Shown piece by piece: positions 54,247 through 64,000 of a stretch of DNA of 64,000 nucleotides. The DNA is from Panagrolaimus kolymaensis. Lineage: Eukaryota; Nematoda; Chromadorea; Rhabditida; Panagrolaimidae. The notes under the pieces are model-generated. The model was not told where the DNA came from and ran no database searches. It saw only the letters and a list, made by a program, of their open reading frames with translations. A program made the position numbers and the translations under genes. Location of the stretch: assembly GCA_028622995.1 (NCBI GenBank), contig JAJQJQ010000006.1:2852001-2916000 (forward strand), read 5' to 3'. Positions within the stretch are counted from its first letter, which is position 1. Every line of letters begins with the position of its first letter.

Positions 54247-56054
54247 ATATTCTTTGTTTTTACCAAATCAATATTGGTAATATTAATTTCAATGATTTAA
54301 ATAAAATATTTTTTTGTGTTCATTTTTAAGATTTTAATTTAATTTTTAGAAAACTTTAAAAAGCCAAAGTTTAGCTTTCAAAAACAGATTTATCATACCA
54401 ACAAAACTATTTTTTGCTTTGTTATTCATTTTCTTTTTTGTATTCTAAAAATTAACTTTGCTTTTTTTGAAAAAATATATTCACCAATAGTTTTTAAAAA
54501 GAAAAAAACTTTAGTTTCGTTGTGTTAAAAAATGCTTCATTTTTTATTTCTTTATTTTTAAATATTTTTTTTCTCAAACATTTTTGTATGCTGTTTTTTA
54601 GTTTAAGGGTTTAAAAAACTGATAATAATCCATCCATCTTTTGAGGATTAAAGAAAACACCTTCTCCCTTTTTTAAATCCACAAAAAAATGTAAAGTCAA
54701 ATATAAATCCAGAGAAAAAAGCTTTTAAATACATGCATTTGCGTATATGGCAGTGTTAATGAGTCAAAGAGTTTATGTATTTTTATGTAAGAATTTATAA
54801 TGGCAAAGAATTAATACATCAGCAGTATTAATCATGTAGAGGCTTTTTGAGAAACAAAATGGCGAGATTTGCTTTAAAAACATTCTGGTTGCAAAGTGTA
54901 AATTCGAGATAAAATATGAGTCAGCAATATATTCATTCCTTCATGTTAAAATAGATCAGAGAAATATCGCCTGTAACGATATCTCAGATAATCAGACCAT
55001 TTTGAACTTGTTTCAACGAAAAAAAGTTTATCGAATTAAAACGTTTCGAAACCACCTGTCATAAAAAGTTAGATTTTTAATCAAAAAGTTGATCAAAATC
55101 AAAGCATTCGTCTAAAAAAATTAACCATTTTCATGAAAGCCTTTTTACAAGAATTGTTTCAAGGTTAAACTTTCTTCCGATCAAACAAAAAAACCAGCTG
55201 TTCGAGACTAATTTATCTATCATGCATTTGAAACAACTAAACAACCTTCAAAAAAAGAGATGATTGTTTCTGATTCATTAAACCTTCTTTCATTTTCATC
55301 GCTAAACAAGTCTTCTCCAGAAGAAGAAGAAGACCCAGTAATCATTCGAATGACTAAATTTAGAGAGATCGACAAAAAATTTTTGCTGATTACATATGTA
55401 AAATAATGTCAATTTAGATTTATCAACGAAAAAAAACTATTTCAAAATTGGCCTTAATTTTCTTTCCGACTTTCAAAAAAAACCAAAGGTTAGTAATATA
55501 TGTTTTTAATTTCATAAATGTAAAAAAGTATCTGTAACACAGAAAAAAAAGCTTTTTTAATCAAAGGTTATGAAAATACAAAAAACATTATTTTGTACTT
55601 TTTCATACATTTTTTGCCGGAGATAAATAACTCCTTACTTTTTTTTTCTTCACTTTCTTGAGAAAAGGAGAAGAAAAGTGGGTGTCAAAACTCGAAGTAC
55701 AAATTAAATTTCTTTCTTCTCTTTTTTTGTGGTTAAAACAAAAAAATATATTGAGAATGTAAGGATTTTTTCTTTTTTAAAATAAAAATACATAAAAGGA
55801 AAAAAAAGTCTGGGAAAAAAAGAATATATTTTTTCTTTTTATTCTAAAAAAAGCAGAGCGGTGGTTAAAAAACACTGTTATTAAAAAAAAGAAAATTCCC
55901 TCCTTTTTTTCTTCGAAGCTAGCTTGTTGCTGTTTGCTTTTATTCATTGGCTTTGAAAGAAAAGAACAGAGTCAAGGTAGCGGCTTTTATTTTTATTTGG
56001 CATTTTCTGTTGAAAAAAGAAATTGTTTAAAAAATATTTTAAATTTTTGAAATA
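54247..56054. other. Intergenic, 1.8 kb
   Basis: Mostly A/T tracts. A short plus-strand frame, 55260-55406 (MIVSDSLNLLSFSSLNKSSP, then EEEE and a basic helix), has coding-like composition but only 48 codons and no splice partner, so it may be a relic. Nothing else seen. Confidence 0.35.
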
Positions 56055-59000
56055 ATGAAAATTGAAACAATGAATAATATTTTACCGATAATGTTGGTTA
56101 TGATAATTGGAGTTTGCTTGAATGGCGTTTATGCCGATGATGATGTTGTTGATTGCGAAGTTATTTCAAATCATACAATCAGTGGAATAGAATATCGTGA
56201 ATGCAAAGATGGTGAGTTTTTTGTATTTTTAAATCTTTGGTTTTCATGGGCTTGTTTGTAAGTTACGAAACAAACCAAATTTGGGTTTGAGAAAAATTTT
56301 GAAAGAATTTTCTTTTTTTATTTACCATTCTTCCGATTCAGCTTGAAAAGTTGGATAGTTGCTTTTTAAATTATAGCTTCCTTTAATATATAAGACGCCG
56401 ATATTTAAAAAAATTTGGGGCAGCCCTAAAAATCTCACTTTTTTGAAAAAGTGTCTCTTTTGCCATTTTTTTCAATTGATTTTTTTGGCAAAAGAGACAC
56501 TTTTTCAAAAAAGTGAGATTTTTAGGGCTGCCCCAAATTTTTTTAAATATCGGCGTTTTATATTTTTTCTGCAAAATCCAATCCTTTTCGAAATTTTGAA
56601 AAATATATTTGAAGCGACTTTGAAAAAATTTGGACTTTAAAAATTTGAGTTTTGCATTTTTGCCATTTTTTCTATTAGATTTCCGATAAATCGCGTGATA
56701 CCTTTATTCCAAAACAAAAAGATTCTTCTTGGCTTTAGAAAATCCTTATGTTTATGAAAAGAAAAAAAGCAATATTAATCTGGCATTTTTTTATCTCTTC
56801 CAAGAATTCGAGTATATAAAAATGTAAATACCACCTTTTTTCTGCAAAAATATTTTTTTACATAAAGCAAAAAAATATGTGACACATCTTTCCATAATTA
56901 AAAGCAAAGCGACATTTGTATTAAAAAGTTTATTCTTTTTTTTTCGGGTTTTAATTGTTGTTTCATGAGATTGATTTAAAAAAATTTATTTTAAAGCGTT
57001 TCCGTAAAAGTACGTATAAGGCAATTTTTTCATAAATTAAAAGAAACAGTGTCATCAAGTGAGATAATAATTTTTTTTGTTCCGGATACAATCTAATTGC
57101 TAAGTAATAAAATACTATAACACTTATTTTATTTACTACAATGAAAAAAGTCAAATTTTGTATTTATTTAATAAACGTTGAAACCCGCTTTTAATTTTTC
57201 CTATTATCTCTATTAGCTTCTTTCTTTGTCGTTGGGTAGTAATATACTTTTAAGCCACTTTTCTCCAATTTAATAAAATAATAAAAAAAATTATGAGTTT
57301 CCAAATATCACCTGCCTGCCTGTTTTTCCTTAGCTACGACATTTATAAGCAGCGGCTAGAATTATTTAAAAAAAAAAGGAAATTTAAAAAGAAGTGAGCA
57401 TGAGATGTGTGTTTGTGTTAAAATGTTTATGAGTTACTTTTCAATTATTAAATAAAAAAAATTAATTTTTTTTCTTAAATTAGATTTTTTTTATTTTCAA
57501 TTTGTAAAAAGCCATTTTTTTTTGAAAAAATTAGTCATATGAGATTTGATAAAAAAAAATTAAAAAGCTAAAGTACTGAATACATTTTTTATCCCAAAAA
57601 ATAAATCTTTGAAAGAATGATGAAGCCTGGATTTATTTCTAAAAGCTGATTAAAAACTATAGTATGAAAAAAAATGTTAAAGAACTCTTTTTTTTCCACA
57701 CACAAAAATTTAAATAAATGATTTCTAATTCTTTTTATAGGTCGATTAATGAAAGTTATTGTCGATGATGATTCAAAAGATTCTAAAGGAAATGAAAAAC
57801 TCACAGAAATAGTTGGAATAATTAATTCAGATGAAAAAGTTTTAAAAAATCTTGCAAAAATTAATATTGATGATAACGATGTTTATTTTGATAAACATTT
57901 TGGAAAGCAACGAGAAGTTCGAGAAAAATTGATTTCACTTCAAGAATCATTAAAAAAGAAAAGAAACGGAGATTCTAAAAATCATGGAAGAAGATTGGGT
58001 GGAGTTGTTTATCGACATAATGGCTTTGATGAAGGCAGCCATCATCATCACGAAACTGAAGAGGAAGAAAGCTCAGAAGAAAAAGAAAATGTAACAGCCG
58101 ATGCAATGATTAAAGCTACAGTAGAAGAAATTCAATCCACTTCCCAAACACTTATGGCAACTCAGGCACCCAAAATTGTAGCATTACATGAAATGACTTT
58201 GGATGATGGCATCAATAATTTCCCCGTGGATTTTGATGTTAAAGAAATGATTGCATTGGGTCATCATAAATCGTATCATCATCATGAAGGAGTAGAAATT
58301 AAAAATCTTAAGCCAATTGTTGTTGATGAAGAACTCACAACAAAAACCCCTCATCATGATATCCAAGTTCCACATGATACTGTTCATTATGGAAATCTTC
58401 GATTCCTTGATTTTGCTCCTGAACATAAAGAAAAAGAAAATTCAGATGCGATCAAAGATAATGCAACACCAAAAGAATCCAGTGTCGTCGATTCATTGCT
58501 TCCTGAAACGCCAAATCAAATAATTTCTAATTCTAATAATCCTTATTTCCTTACAATTCCAAATCATCCAATTAAAATTCAATCCGTTGAAATTAAAGAT
58601 ACTAAAACCGTCGTCGAACAAAGTAATGAAAATATTTTAAATGAAGTTCGAAAATTTTTTACTTCCGATGTTCCAACTTCTGATTTCAAAGAACATCAAG
58701 AAGGTATCTTTCTTTTATTATAATTTTTTTTGCATTCTTATCAATATTTTTTTTAGCAAATAAATTATTCTCTATGACCCAAACACAAATAATTATTGCA
58801 TTTGCTGCGTAAGTATTTGGACCATTTTTTTTTTGTTTTCAACCTTTTCTACAACCAAATAAAAAATGTGCATGTCGTCGCTATGCATTTCTTTCATATT
58901 CATTTTTCTTCCACCAAAAAGTATGGGGATATAGCTCAGGGGTAGAGCGCTCGCTTTGCATGCGAGAAGTCTGGGGTTCGATTCCCTATATCTCCAGGAA

Positions 59001-59247
59001 AACCTTTTTTTCAATTATTAAATATATTTTTTTAGACCCATTGTTGCATTCTTACTTTATTGCACCATCGTATTCTTTTACATTCAACGAAAGTAAGCTC
59101 TTTTTGTTCTTTGTTTTTAAAATAAAATAACATTTTTTAAATTATAGGCGAGCAGCAACCCAACAACGGAAACTATTACCTAAAAAATGCCAATATCAAC
59201 ATTTTGAAGGTGATGATGATGAAGCTACCGTAGGATTTGCTGTATAA
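56055..59247 (+). CDS. Type I membrane protein with His/Glu-rich ectodomain
   Basis: Five exons (56055-56211, 57741-58703, 58757-58808, 59036-59092, 59148-59247) encode about 442 residues. A signal peptide starts at 56055 or at the second ATG 56070 (MNNILPIMLVMIIGVCLNG, then YADDD). The ectodomain has one early Cys pair (DCEV ... YRECKDG), then long charged, probably disordered stretches with His runs (GSHHHHETEEEESSEE, HHKSYHHHEG). The transmembrane helix is split over exons 3 and 4 (IIIAFAAPIVAFLLYCTIVFFY). A short basic/acidic tail (RKRAATQQRKLLPKK ... DDDEATVGFAV) follows. His/Asp/Glu clusters could bind divalent metals, which is inference. Intron 1 (1.5 kb) holds a long hairpin; intron 3 holds a tRNA-Ala. 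Family unknown. Confidence 0.75.
56388..56563. repeat. Near-perfect 176 bp inverted repeat (hairpin/MITE-like)
   Basis: Two arms of about 77 bp (56388-56464 and 56487-56563) are reverse complements with one mismatch seen (G at 56394 against the A-equivalent), centred exactly at 56475/56476 around TCAATTGA. The arms contain ATATAAGACGCCGATATTT and GGGGCAGCCCTAAAAATC. A TA target duplication is possible but the ends are AT-rich. It lies in intron 1 of the His-rich membrane protein gene, so the nascent transcript would form a long double-stranded hairpin. Confidence 0.9.
58925..58996 (+). tRNA. tRNA-Ala (TGC)
   Basis: A 72-base cloverleaf: acceptor GGGGATA/TATCTCC with A73, D-arm TAGCTCAGGGGTAGAGC, anticodon stem-loop CTCGCTTTGCATGCGAG (anticodon TGC), T-arm GGGGTTCGATTCCC. 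It lies within intron 3 of the His-rich membrane protein gene, same strand. A T-run follows at 59005. Confidence 0.96.
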
Positions 59248-59763
59248 AAATTAAACCCAAAACAAAGAAAATATTATAATAATAATAAGGAGATGCAAGC
59301 AAATAATACTTTTTTGATTACATCATTTTCCGGTATTTATATATAATTTTTTTGTTAAACAAAAAAAAAGTTTGAAAAAAATAATAATGATGTGTTACGG
59401 ATTTTTTAATATTCTGGTTCTTTTATTGTTCTCATATTTATTTGTTTTTTGAAGAAGAAAAAAATAATTGCAATTTTTGTATATATAAAAATTTGTTAGC
59501 GTTGCAATAAAATTTTTAGCTTTTTCCCTTTTTGAACAACTCACATTCTTTGAAGCAAAAAAAAAATGAGAGAGAAAATAAAGCAGACAACAGTGCCAGG
59601 CTATCGAGCAGCAGCAAAACAAATTTTTAACATAATCAAAATTCATTATGATTCATAAAATAGCTCACGAACCAAGAAAACAAGCATGTAAAAACAAATC
59701 ATTGATTGCGTTTTTAGGTATTTTTTCATCATCGTTTTAGTATAGTTTTTGTAAAATAGGTAA
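59248..59763. other. Intergenic
   Basis: 3' flank of the His-rich protein gene and upstream region of the next membrane protein gene. AT-rich, with no gene seen. Confidence 0.5.
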
Positions 59764-60945
59764 ATGCATTTATTTAAAGGGATTTTGAGTTTATGGATAT
59801 TTACTTTCTTTCAAATTAATGCAGCAGCTGAAGAAGAGGATGCTGAAGTATTAATGACAACAGAGATTTATGAAACTTTAAATATTTATAATGGCTCAAA
59901 TTTTATTCCAAATGAAATTTCGATAGTTTCAATTATGCCACCATCGTCTTCTATTATTCCCACAAATGCTTCAACAATCTCATCGACTGATACAACCCAG
60001 CCATCGTCGTCAAACTCTCCCATTTTTCCATTACCAAATGAAACTGATGAAACACTTGCGTTAACGACCTTTTCACCTATTCCATCTTCTTCGTCGGCAT
60101 CAAATTGTTCGCAACCTTTAAATTGCATTTCAAAAAGTTATGTCTTTGATTTTGCCAATTTTATTCATCGCTCACTCGCGGCATCATCGGAAATTACACA
60201 ACACCAAAAAATCAGCAGCAGCAACGACGATGGCACAACAAAAACACTATTTTGTTTTCAAACATTTTTGACTTGCAAAGATTTTTGTTCAAATTATTTT
60301 AATGGTGGTGAATGTTATAGAATTTCTTCTTCTTTAGCAAAATTGGATAAAACTTATTATTTGAACTCAACCACAGCGACCAATATCAACTGTATTCCGG
60401 AAGAAAAAGAAGAAGTGAAGTTGTTTGTTTGCTTTTTTTCATATTCAAAGTAAGTTTTTTTTTATTTCTATCAAATTTCTGGCATTAATTATTGGTTCTT
60501 TTTTTCAGAGTTCTTGTTGCAACGATGTTCTTTATTGTTATTGCGATTATTGCTTTTATCATTGCTGGATTTAAATACATAAAGTAAGTTATTTTCTAGT
60601 GGATTAAGTATGTTGACCACATCAATCAGACAGGTCTTTTGTTGTTATTGTTTTTAACTTTTTAATGGATATTTTGTTTAACTCTTTGAAAGTTATTTTT
60701 CAACCAAAACTTTCAATTATTCTTTCTTCGATGTAACAATTTTATATCTCACTTTCTTTCTTTGTTTCAGATCCCGTCAAGCTTCATCCGTTGTTCTTAC
60801 TTCATACAAATATACTGGCAATTTTCCTGATCTTTTTAAACTTTACAATAATGGCCAACAAATAAATCTTTTAATTAATTATGATGTTGTTCAATATAAT
60901 CGTGCAAATTCATCTGCTACTATAATTTCATCATTAAAAGAATAA
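59764..60945 (+). CDS. Type I membrane protein with Ser/Thr-rich and Cys-containing ectodomain
   Basis: Three exons (59764-60449, 60509-60583, 60771-60945) encode about 311 residues. Signal peptide: MHLFKGILSLWIFTFFQINA. The ectodomain has an acidic start, a Ser/Thr/Pro-rich region with N-glycosylation sequons (NGS, NAS, NCS), then a Cys-rich membrane-proximal part (NCSQPLNC, FCFQTFLTCKDFCSNYF, GGECYRI, NINC). The helix FSYSKVLVATMFFIVIAIIA plus FIIAGFKYI spans the exon 1/2 boundary. The 60-residue tail is Tyr/Asn-rich (SYKYTGNFPDLFKLY). No family recognised. Its architecture, a signal peptide with a mucin-like region and a short tail, resembles that of the gene at 36543-37334. Confidence 0.74.
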
Positions 60946-61229
60946 TCGTCTCAACTCTTTCAACTTGGACGACTAATATTTGATTAACTAATTAACTGAT
61001 GTACCTTTGTATCAACTTTTTGTAAATTTTCAAGTTTAACTTTTACTCGTGTAAGCTTAGTCTTTCTTCTTTTTTGTATGTTTTAATATTTCAAATATGT
61101 ATGTATCTTTTTATTGTTCAATAAAAAATCTTTTCATCGTAAAGAAATCAACTAATGTTTTTTTTTTTCATCGTGTGTTGCGTGCTTCTGCCAGCTGACC
61201 ACTTGTCATTTTTTTGATGTCGCAAAGCA
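60946..61229. other. Intergenic
   Basis: 3' UTR with AATAAA at about 61121 for the preceding gene; nothing else seen. Confidence 0.5.
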
Positions 61230-61301
61230 GGCTGAGTGGTCTAGTGGTATGATTCTCGCTTAGGGTGCGAGAGGTCCCGGGATCGATCCCCGGCTCAGCC
61301 C
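61230..61301 (+). tRNA. tRNA-Pro (AGG)
   Basis: A 72-base cloverleaf: acceptor GGCTGAG/CTCAGCC with C73, D-arm GGTCTAGTGGTATGATT, anticodon stem-loop CTCGCTTAGGGTGCGAG (anticodon AGG), T-arm CCGGGATCGATCCCCGG. No intron. Confidence 0.95.
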
Positions 61302-61711
61302 GATATTTTTGCATTTTTTCCATCACTTTTTATTTAAATTTTACTTACAACAATCAAAGAAATTTATTTTTCATCGAACTCGAGTCACAAAAATGCTCAA
61401 AAAAGATGTTAAGGTTTTTATTAAAACAAACTTTTCACATTATTTTTTTCAAGGACACCATTCATTATGGAATTGTGTCGTCATTCATCACAACAAAAGA
61501 ACCCATCAAACCCATCAGAAGGGAGTCAGTCATTTTTGTTGGTAACAATGATTTTTTTTATTTCTAATTGGTTCCGCTCTCAATAATGATTAGAATGGAG
61601 AGAGAAAAATGTGGTATTTAAAGGAAGAAAATTTTCTTAAATTGCGTGTTTTTTGGGTTTTGGGTTTTTTGATTTAACTTTGGTCTCTCTAAAAAATAAA
61701 TTCCATCAATC
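61302..61711. other. Intergenic
   Basis: Upstream region of the Gly-rich protein gene. Plus-strand open frames here (61265-61567) start in the tRNA and have no gene character. Confidence 0.5.
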
Positions 61712-62627
61712 ATGGGTTTGATAAAGTTCAAAATTATATCTATTTTATTATTGATTTTATATGTAAAAAATAGTGAAGAACAAATAGGTGGATTTGTTGG
61801 ATCCATTCTTGATCAAGGTAAAGGCAATGAAAAAGCTTCGATTTATAACATGAAACTCATTTTTTAGTTGTTCCACGATTTGGAATGGGTATGGGCCCAC
61901 CACTTCAAGATCCACCTCCGCATCGACATCATCATCACCATCATCGACATGGCTTTAATGATTATGAAGATTTTGATCCTAGAGGGCCAGGAAGATTTGG
62001 TGGCGGCGGTGGTGGTTTTGGACCTGAAGGACCTGGAGGTTTTGGATCTCGTGGTAGATGGGGCGGCAGTGGTCGTAGAGGTGGATTTGAACCTGAAGAA
62101 GATTTTGGATCAAGAGGTGGTGGAGGTTGGAGAGAACAAGGTGGCGGCGGCAGAGGTGATTGGGATAGTAATCAAGGACCTCAACAACAACGATGGGGTC
62201 AACAACAGCCCCAACCTCGTGGTGGCGGTAATCAATGGAGTGGTGATCGACAAATGCCACAACAGCCACAGCAACCAAGTAAACTTTTGAAATTTGCCAA
62301 AAAATAAAATAAATAAATTTTCTTTTAGATCCCCGTCAGCAGCAGCAACCTCAACAACAAGCTCAACTTCCCGATGATATTGACACTACTGGCGCCAAAA
62401 CCTTTGCACGAAATGATGGATCAGTAAATGACAATAATCCTATGCCAGGTGTAGCTCCTAGACAAAATCCTGCACCACCACCTCGTCCAGCTCCAACGCA
62501 AGCTCCACAACCTCGTTCAGTTGCGCCTCAACCAACTTCGCCACCCGCAACTTCAGGTGGTGGACTTTTTGGTGATCCAAATAATAAACCTGTTACACTT
62601 CGAGGTCCACCTGGTTCTAAAAAATAA
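61712..62627 (+). CDS. Secreted Gly/Arg/Gln/Pro-rich low-complexity protein
   Basis: Three exons (61712-61817, 61868-62278, 62329-62627) give about 271 residues. The signal peptide is MGLIKFKIISILLLILYVKN, then SEEQIGG. The mature part has a His run (PPPHRHHHHHHRHG), Gly-rich blocks with Arg/Phe (GRFGGGGGGFGPEGPGGFG, GRWGGSGRRGG), Gln/Pro repeats (QQQRWGQQQPQP) and a Pro/Ala tail ending GPPGSKK. The composition suggests an extracellular structural or cuticle-associated protein, or a secreted disordered protein. If intron 2 is retained, the frame stops at 62307 with a shorter basic end. RGG-like blocks also occur in RNA-binding proteins, but the signal peptide argues for secretion. Confidence 0.78.
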
Positions 62628-63057
62628 TTTTATGTGACAGAAAAAAACATGAATTTGTTTTTTCTTTTTTTCAAATTCATAAATTTATTTTTTTATGATA
62701 CAAAGAAAAACAGACGACGATTCTCAAATTGCTCTTTTGATTTGAAAAATAAATAATAAAAAATTTATTGGTTTTAGCTTTTTCTCTCTTTTTTGATTTG
62801 TTGTGTATAGGTTTATTTCTATTTTTATTTTCGTAGAAAAAAATAATGTTATTATTGTAATAAAAAAAATGACATGTCTTTTTTCTTTATAAAAGGGCAA
62901 AGCTTTCTTTCTTTAAATTATTCAATAATAGGTGTTAAAGATTTGAAAAAAAGGAAGTTATAAAAAAGTTTTGAGCAAAACATGAATGTTAACTTGTTGA
63001 CAGCTTTTTTTTTACATCCTTTTATTAAAAAGCAAACTGAAAAAATGCAAAGTTGTT
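62628..63057. other. Intergenic
   Basis: 3' flank with AATAAA at about 62748; AT-rich. Nothing else. Confidence 0.5.
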
Positions 63058-63160
63058 CCAGTCATAGCTCAGTGGTAGAGTGTGGGAGTCAAAGGTCTCG
63101 TTGTTTTACGTGACCAAAAAAGACCGTCCTAAGTCGTCGGTTCGAATCCGGCTGGCTGGA
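63058..63160 (+). tRNA. tRNA-like gene with 30+ base insert (anticodon CAA if intron-containing)
   Basis: Acceptor CCAGTCA pairs with TGGCTGG, the D-arm is TAGCTCAGTGGTAGAGT, the T-arm is GTCGGTTCGAATCCGGC, A73, and TTTTTT follows 6 bases later as a Pol III terminator. Between the D and T arms lie about 60 bases. One fold gives anticodon stem TGGGA/TCCTA, a 7-base loop GTCAAAG with a 32-base intron after position 37 or 38, and anticodon CAA (Leu). The body then lacks the long variable arm normal for tRNA-Leu. Another fold uses TGGGA/TCTCG with an 8-base loop and a long variable region. Either way it is non-standard: a nematode-specific odd tRNA or a tRNA-derived element. Confidence 0.6.
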
Positions 63161-64000
63161 TATATTTTTTGCAAATTAAATAACCATTTTTTCTTTCTAA
63201 ATAATTATTCATCGCAAATTAAAATTTTTTCCCTCTAAATTTTTATTCTTAAATTTAACGTGCGAAAGTCGAGGCATTTCCTAGTCGAGATTTAAAACCA
63301 TCCATAAATGGAAAATAAGAAGCAACTTTTAAAGGTAAAATTTCCATTTTTATAAAAGTTTTATAATTTTACTAGTTTTAATTTTTAATCAAAAGTTAAT
63401 GATCCTTTAGAATTAAAAAAAATCTAATTGAAAAAAAGGTTTAAAACAAGAAAGAATCCTTTAACATTTTTTTTTGTTATGCAAATGACAATCGATTATT
63501 CATTCGACCTTGACAAACTAACCACACGCTTTTTTGTATTTATTTTATTTTATTAAACAATTTCCGTGATGACATAGCATTAAAACGACGAGAGAAAAAA
63601 TAAAAATCCCACATATTCTTTTTTTTATTGATCTTCTCTCCCTTTTATTCATAATCCCATCTAAACACTTTTTTTTCTATGTTGTTTTCTTCTTTCCATC
63701 ACCGCTTTTTTTTTAAATCGCTACAACCAACTACCGAGACTGCTCATTTCTAATCTGATTTTGTTGTTGTTTCATTTTTTTACTTTTCTTCCGCCATTTT
63801 TCATTTGTTTTTGTTTTTTCGTTTGGAGTAACAAAGTTGTAATTTTGACAAAATCATGGAATCTTTAAAAAAAATATAGCAAAATTGTCCACGGTAGAAA
63901 AATAGCTGTGCTGAATGAATCATTTGGAGAGAAAAAGGCTTTATATTAATTTATTTTCTCACGACATCGCAAAATAAAAATAAAAAAACAATGACATATG
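63161..64000. other. Right-edge region; possible 31-codon ORF
   Basis: On the minus strand, 63256-63352 or so reads MEILPLKVASYFPFMDGF, continuing to a stop after 31 codons (TFAR). It is good coding sequence for its size, and could be a micropeptide or the last exon of a gene that lies to the right. No upstream exon was identified. The rest is T-rich spacer. Confidence 0.3.

Noticed and set aside
61885..62290. Overlapping frames across the Gly-rich exon
   Set aside because: Val/Leu/Asp-rich alternative frames arise from GGT/GGA repeats; only the frame with a signal peptide and spliced continuation is credible.
1..64000. CRISPR arrays, bacterial operons or rRNA
   Set aside because: None seen; introns, tRNA structure and gene families show nuclear nematode DNA.

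Overview
The window is nuclear DNA of a small-intron, very AT-rich nematode. The evidence is a myosin V gene of animal type, a cofilin gene whose first exon is only the start codon (as in Caenorhabditis unc-60), a nematode-type casein kinase 1, a nematode F-box-like gene, a PAT-type tyrosine-recombinase retrotransposon (a group first described from Panagrellus), and 30-60 bp introns that mostly end in TTTTTAG. A clade IV (panagrolaimid-like) free-living nematode is my best guess; it is an inference and not proven here.

Layout, left to right. 1-3.9 kb (-): myosin V, 3' end outside the window. 3.9-11 kb: a 7 kb homopolymer-rich stretch without a visible gene. 11-12 kb (-): ADF/cofilin. 14.1-14.3 kb: a decayed fragment of a GalNAc-transferase gene. 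14.5-15.8 kb (-): a divergent kinase with an HGD motif. 16.2-25.1 kb (-): carnitine palmitoyltransferase 1, whose third intron holds a complete-looking 4.6 kb PAT retrotransposon (18605-23236). 25.8 kb: tRNA-Lys. 26.6-27.7 kb (-): F-box-like gene. 28.7-30.2 kb (-): CLASP/TOG-domain gene. 31.1-35.9 kb: a tiny single-pass membrane protein gene (-) whose first intron contains an entire multi-exon hAT-transposase-derived zinc-finger gene (+). 36.5-37.3 kb (-): a mucin-like membrane protein. 37.7-39.1 kb (-): casein kinase 1 family. 39.8-41.6 kb (+): a FLYWCH-like gene. 41.9-42.2 kb: remnant of a casein kinase gene copy. 42.2-43.6 kb (-): a second HGD kinase. 44-46.4 kb (-): polypeptide GalNAc-transferase. 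48.2-50.4 kb (+): unknown protein ending in a CaaX box. 50.9-54.2 kb (+): three tandem genes for secreted cysteine-rich repeat proteins, the first one broken. 56-59.2 kb (+): His-rich type I membrane protein, with a long hairpin and a tRNA-Ala in its introns. 59.8-60.9 kb (+): another type I membrane protein. 61.2 kb: tRNA-Pro. 61.7-62.6 kb (+): secreted Gly/Gln/Pro-rich protein. 63.1 kb: a tRNA-like gene with an unusual insert.

The most unusual material is: (i) the opposite-strand nested gene pair at 31-36 kb, with two alternative zinc-finger 5' modules that end at the same splice phase; (ii) the 3-gene cysteine-rich array; (iii) two paralogous kinases with HGD instead of HRD, each beside intact or broken GalNAc-transferase sequence, which points to an old local duplication; (iv) a PAT element with repeats that look identical by eye, inside CPT1; (v) a near-perfect hairpin of about 176 bp; and (vi) the odd tRNA. 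Exon boundaries were assigned by eye from GT..AG signals and reading frame and may be off by a base or two.
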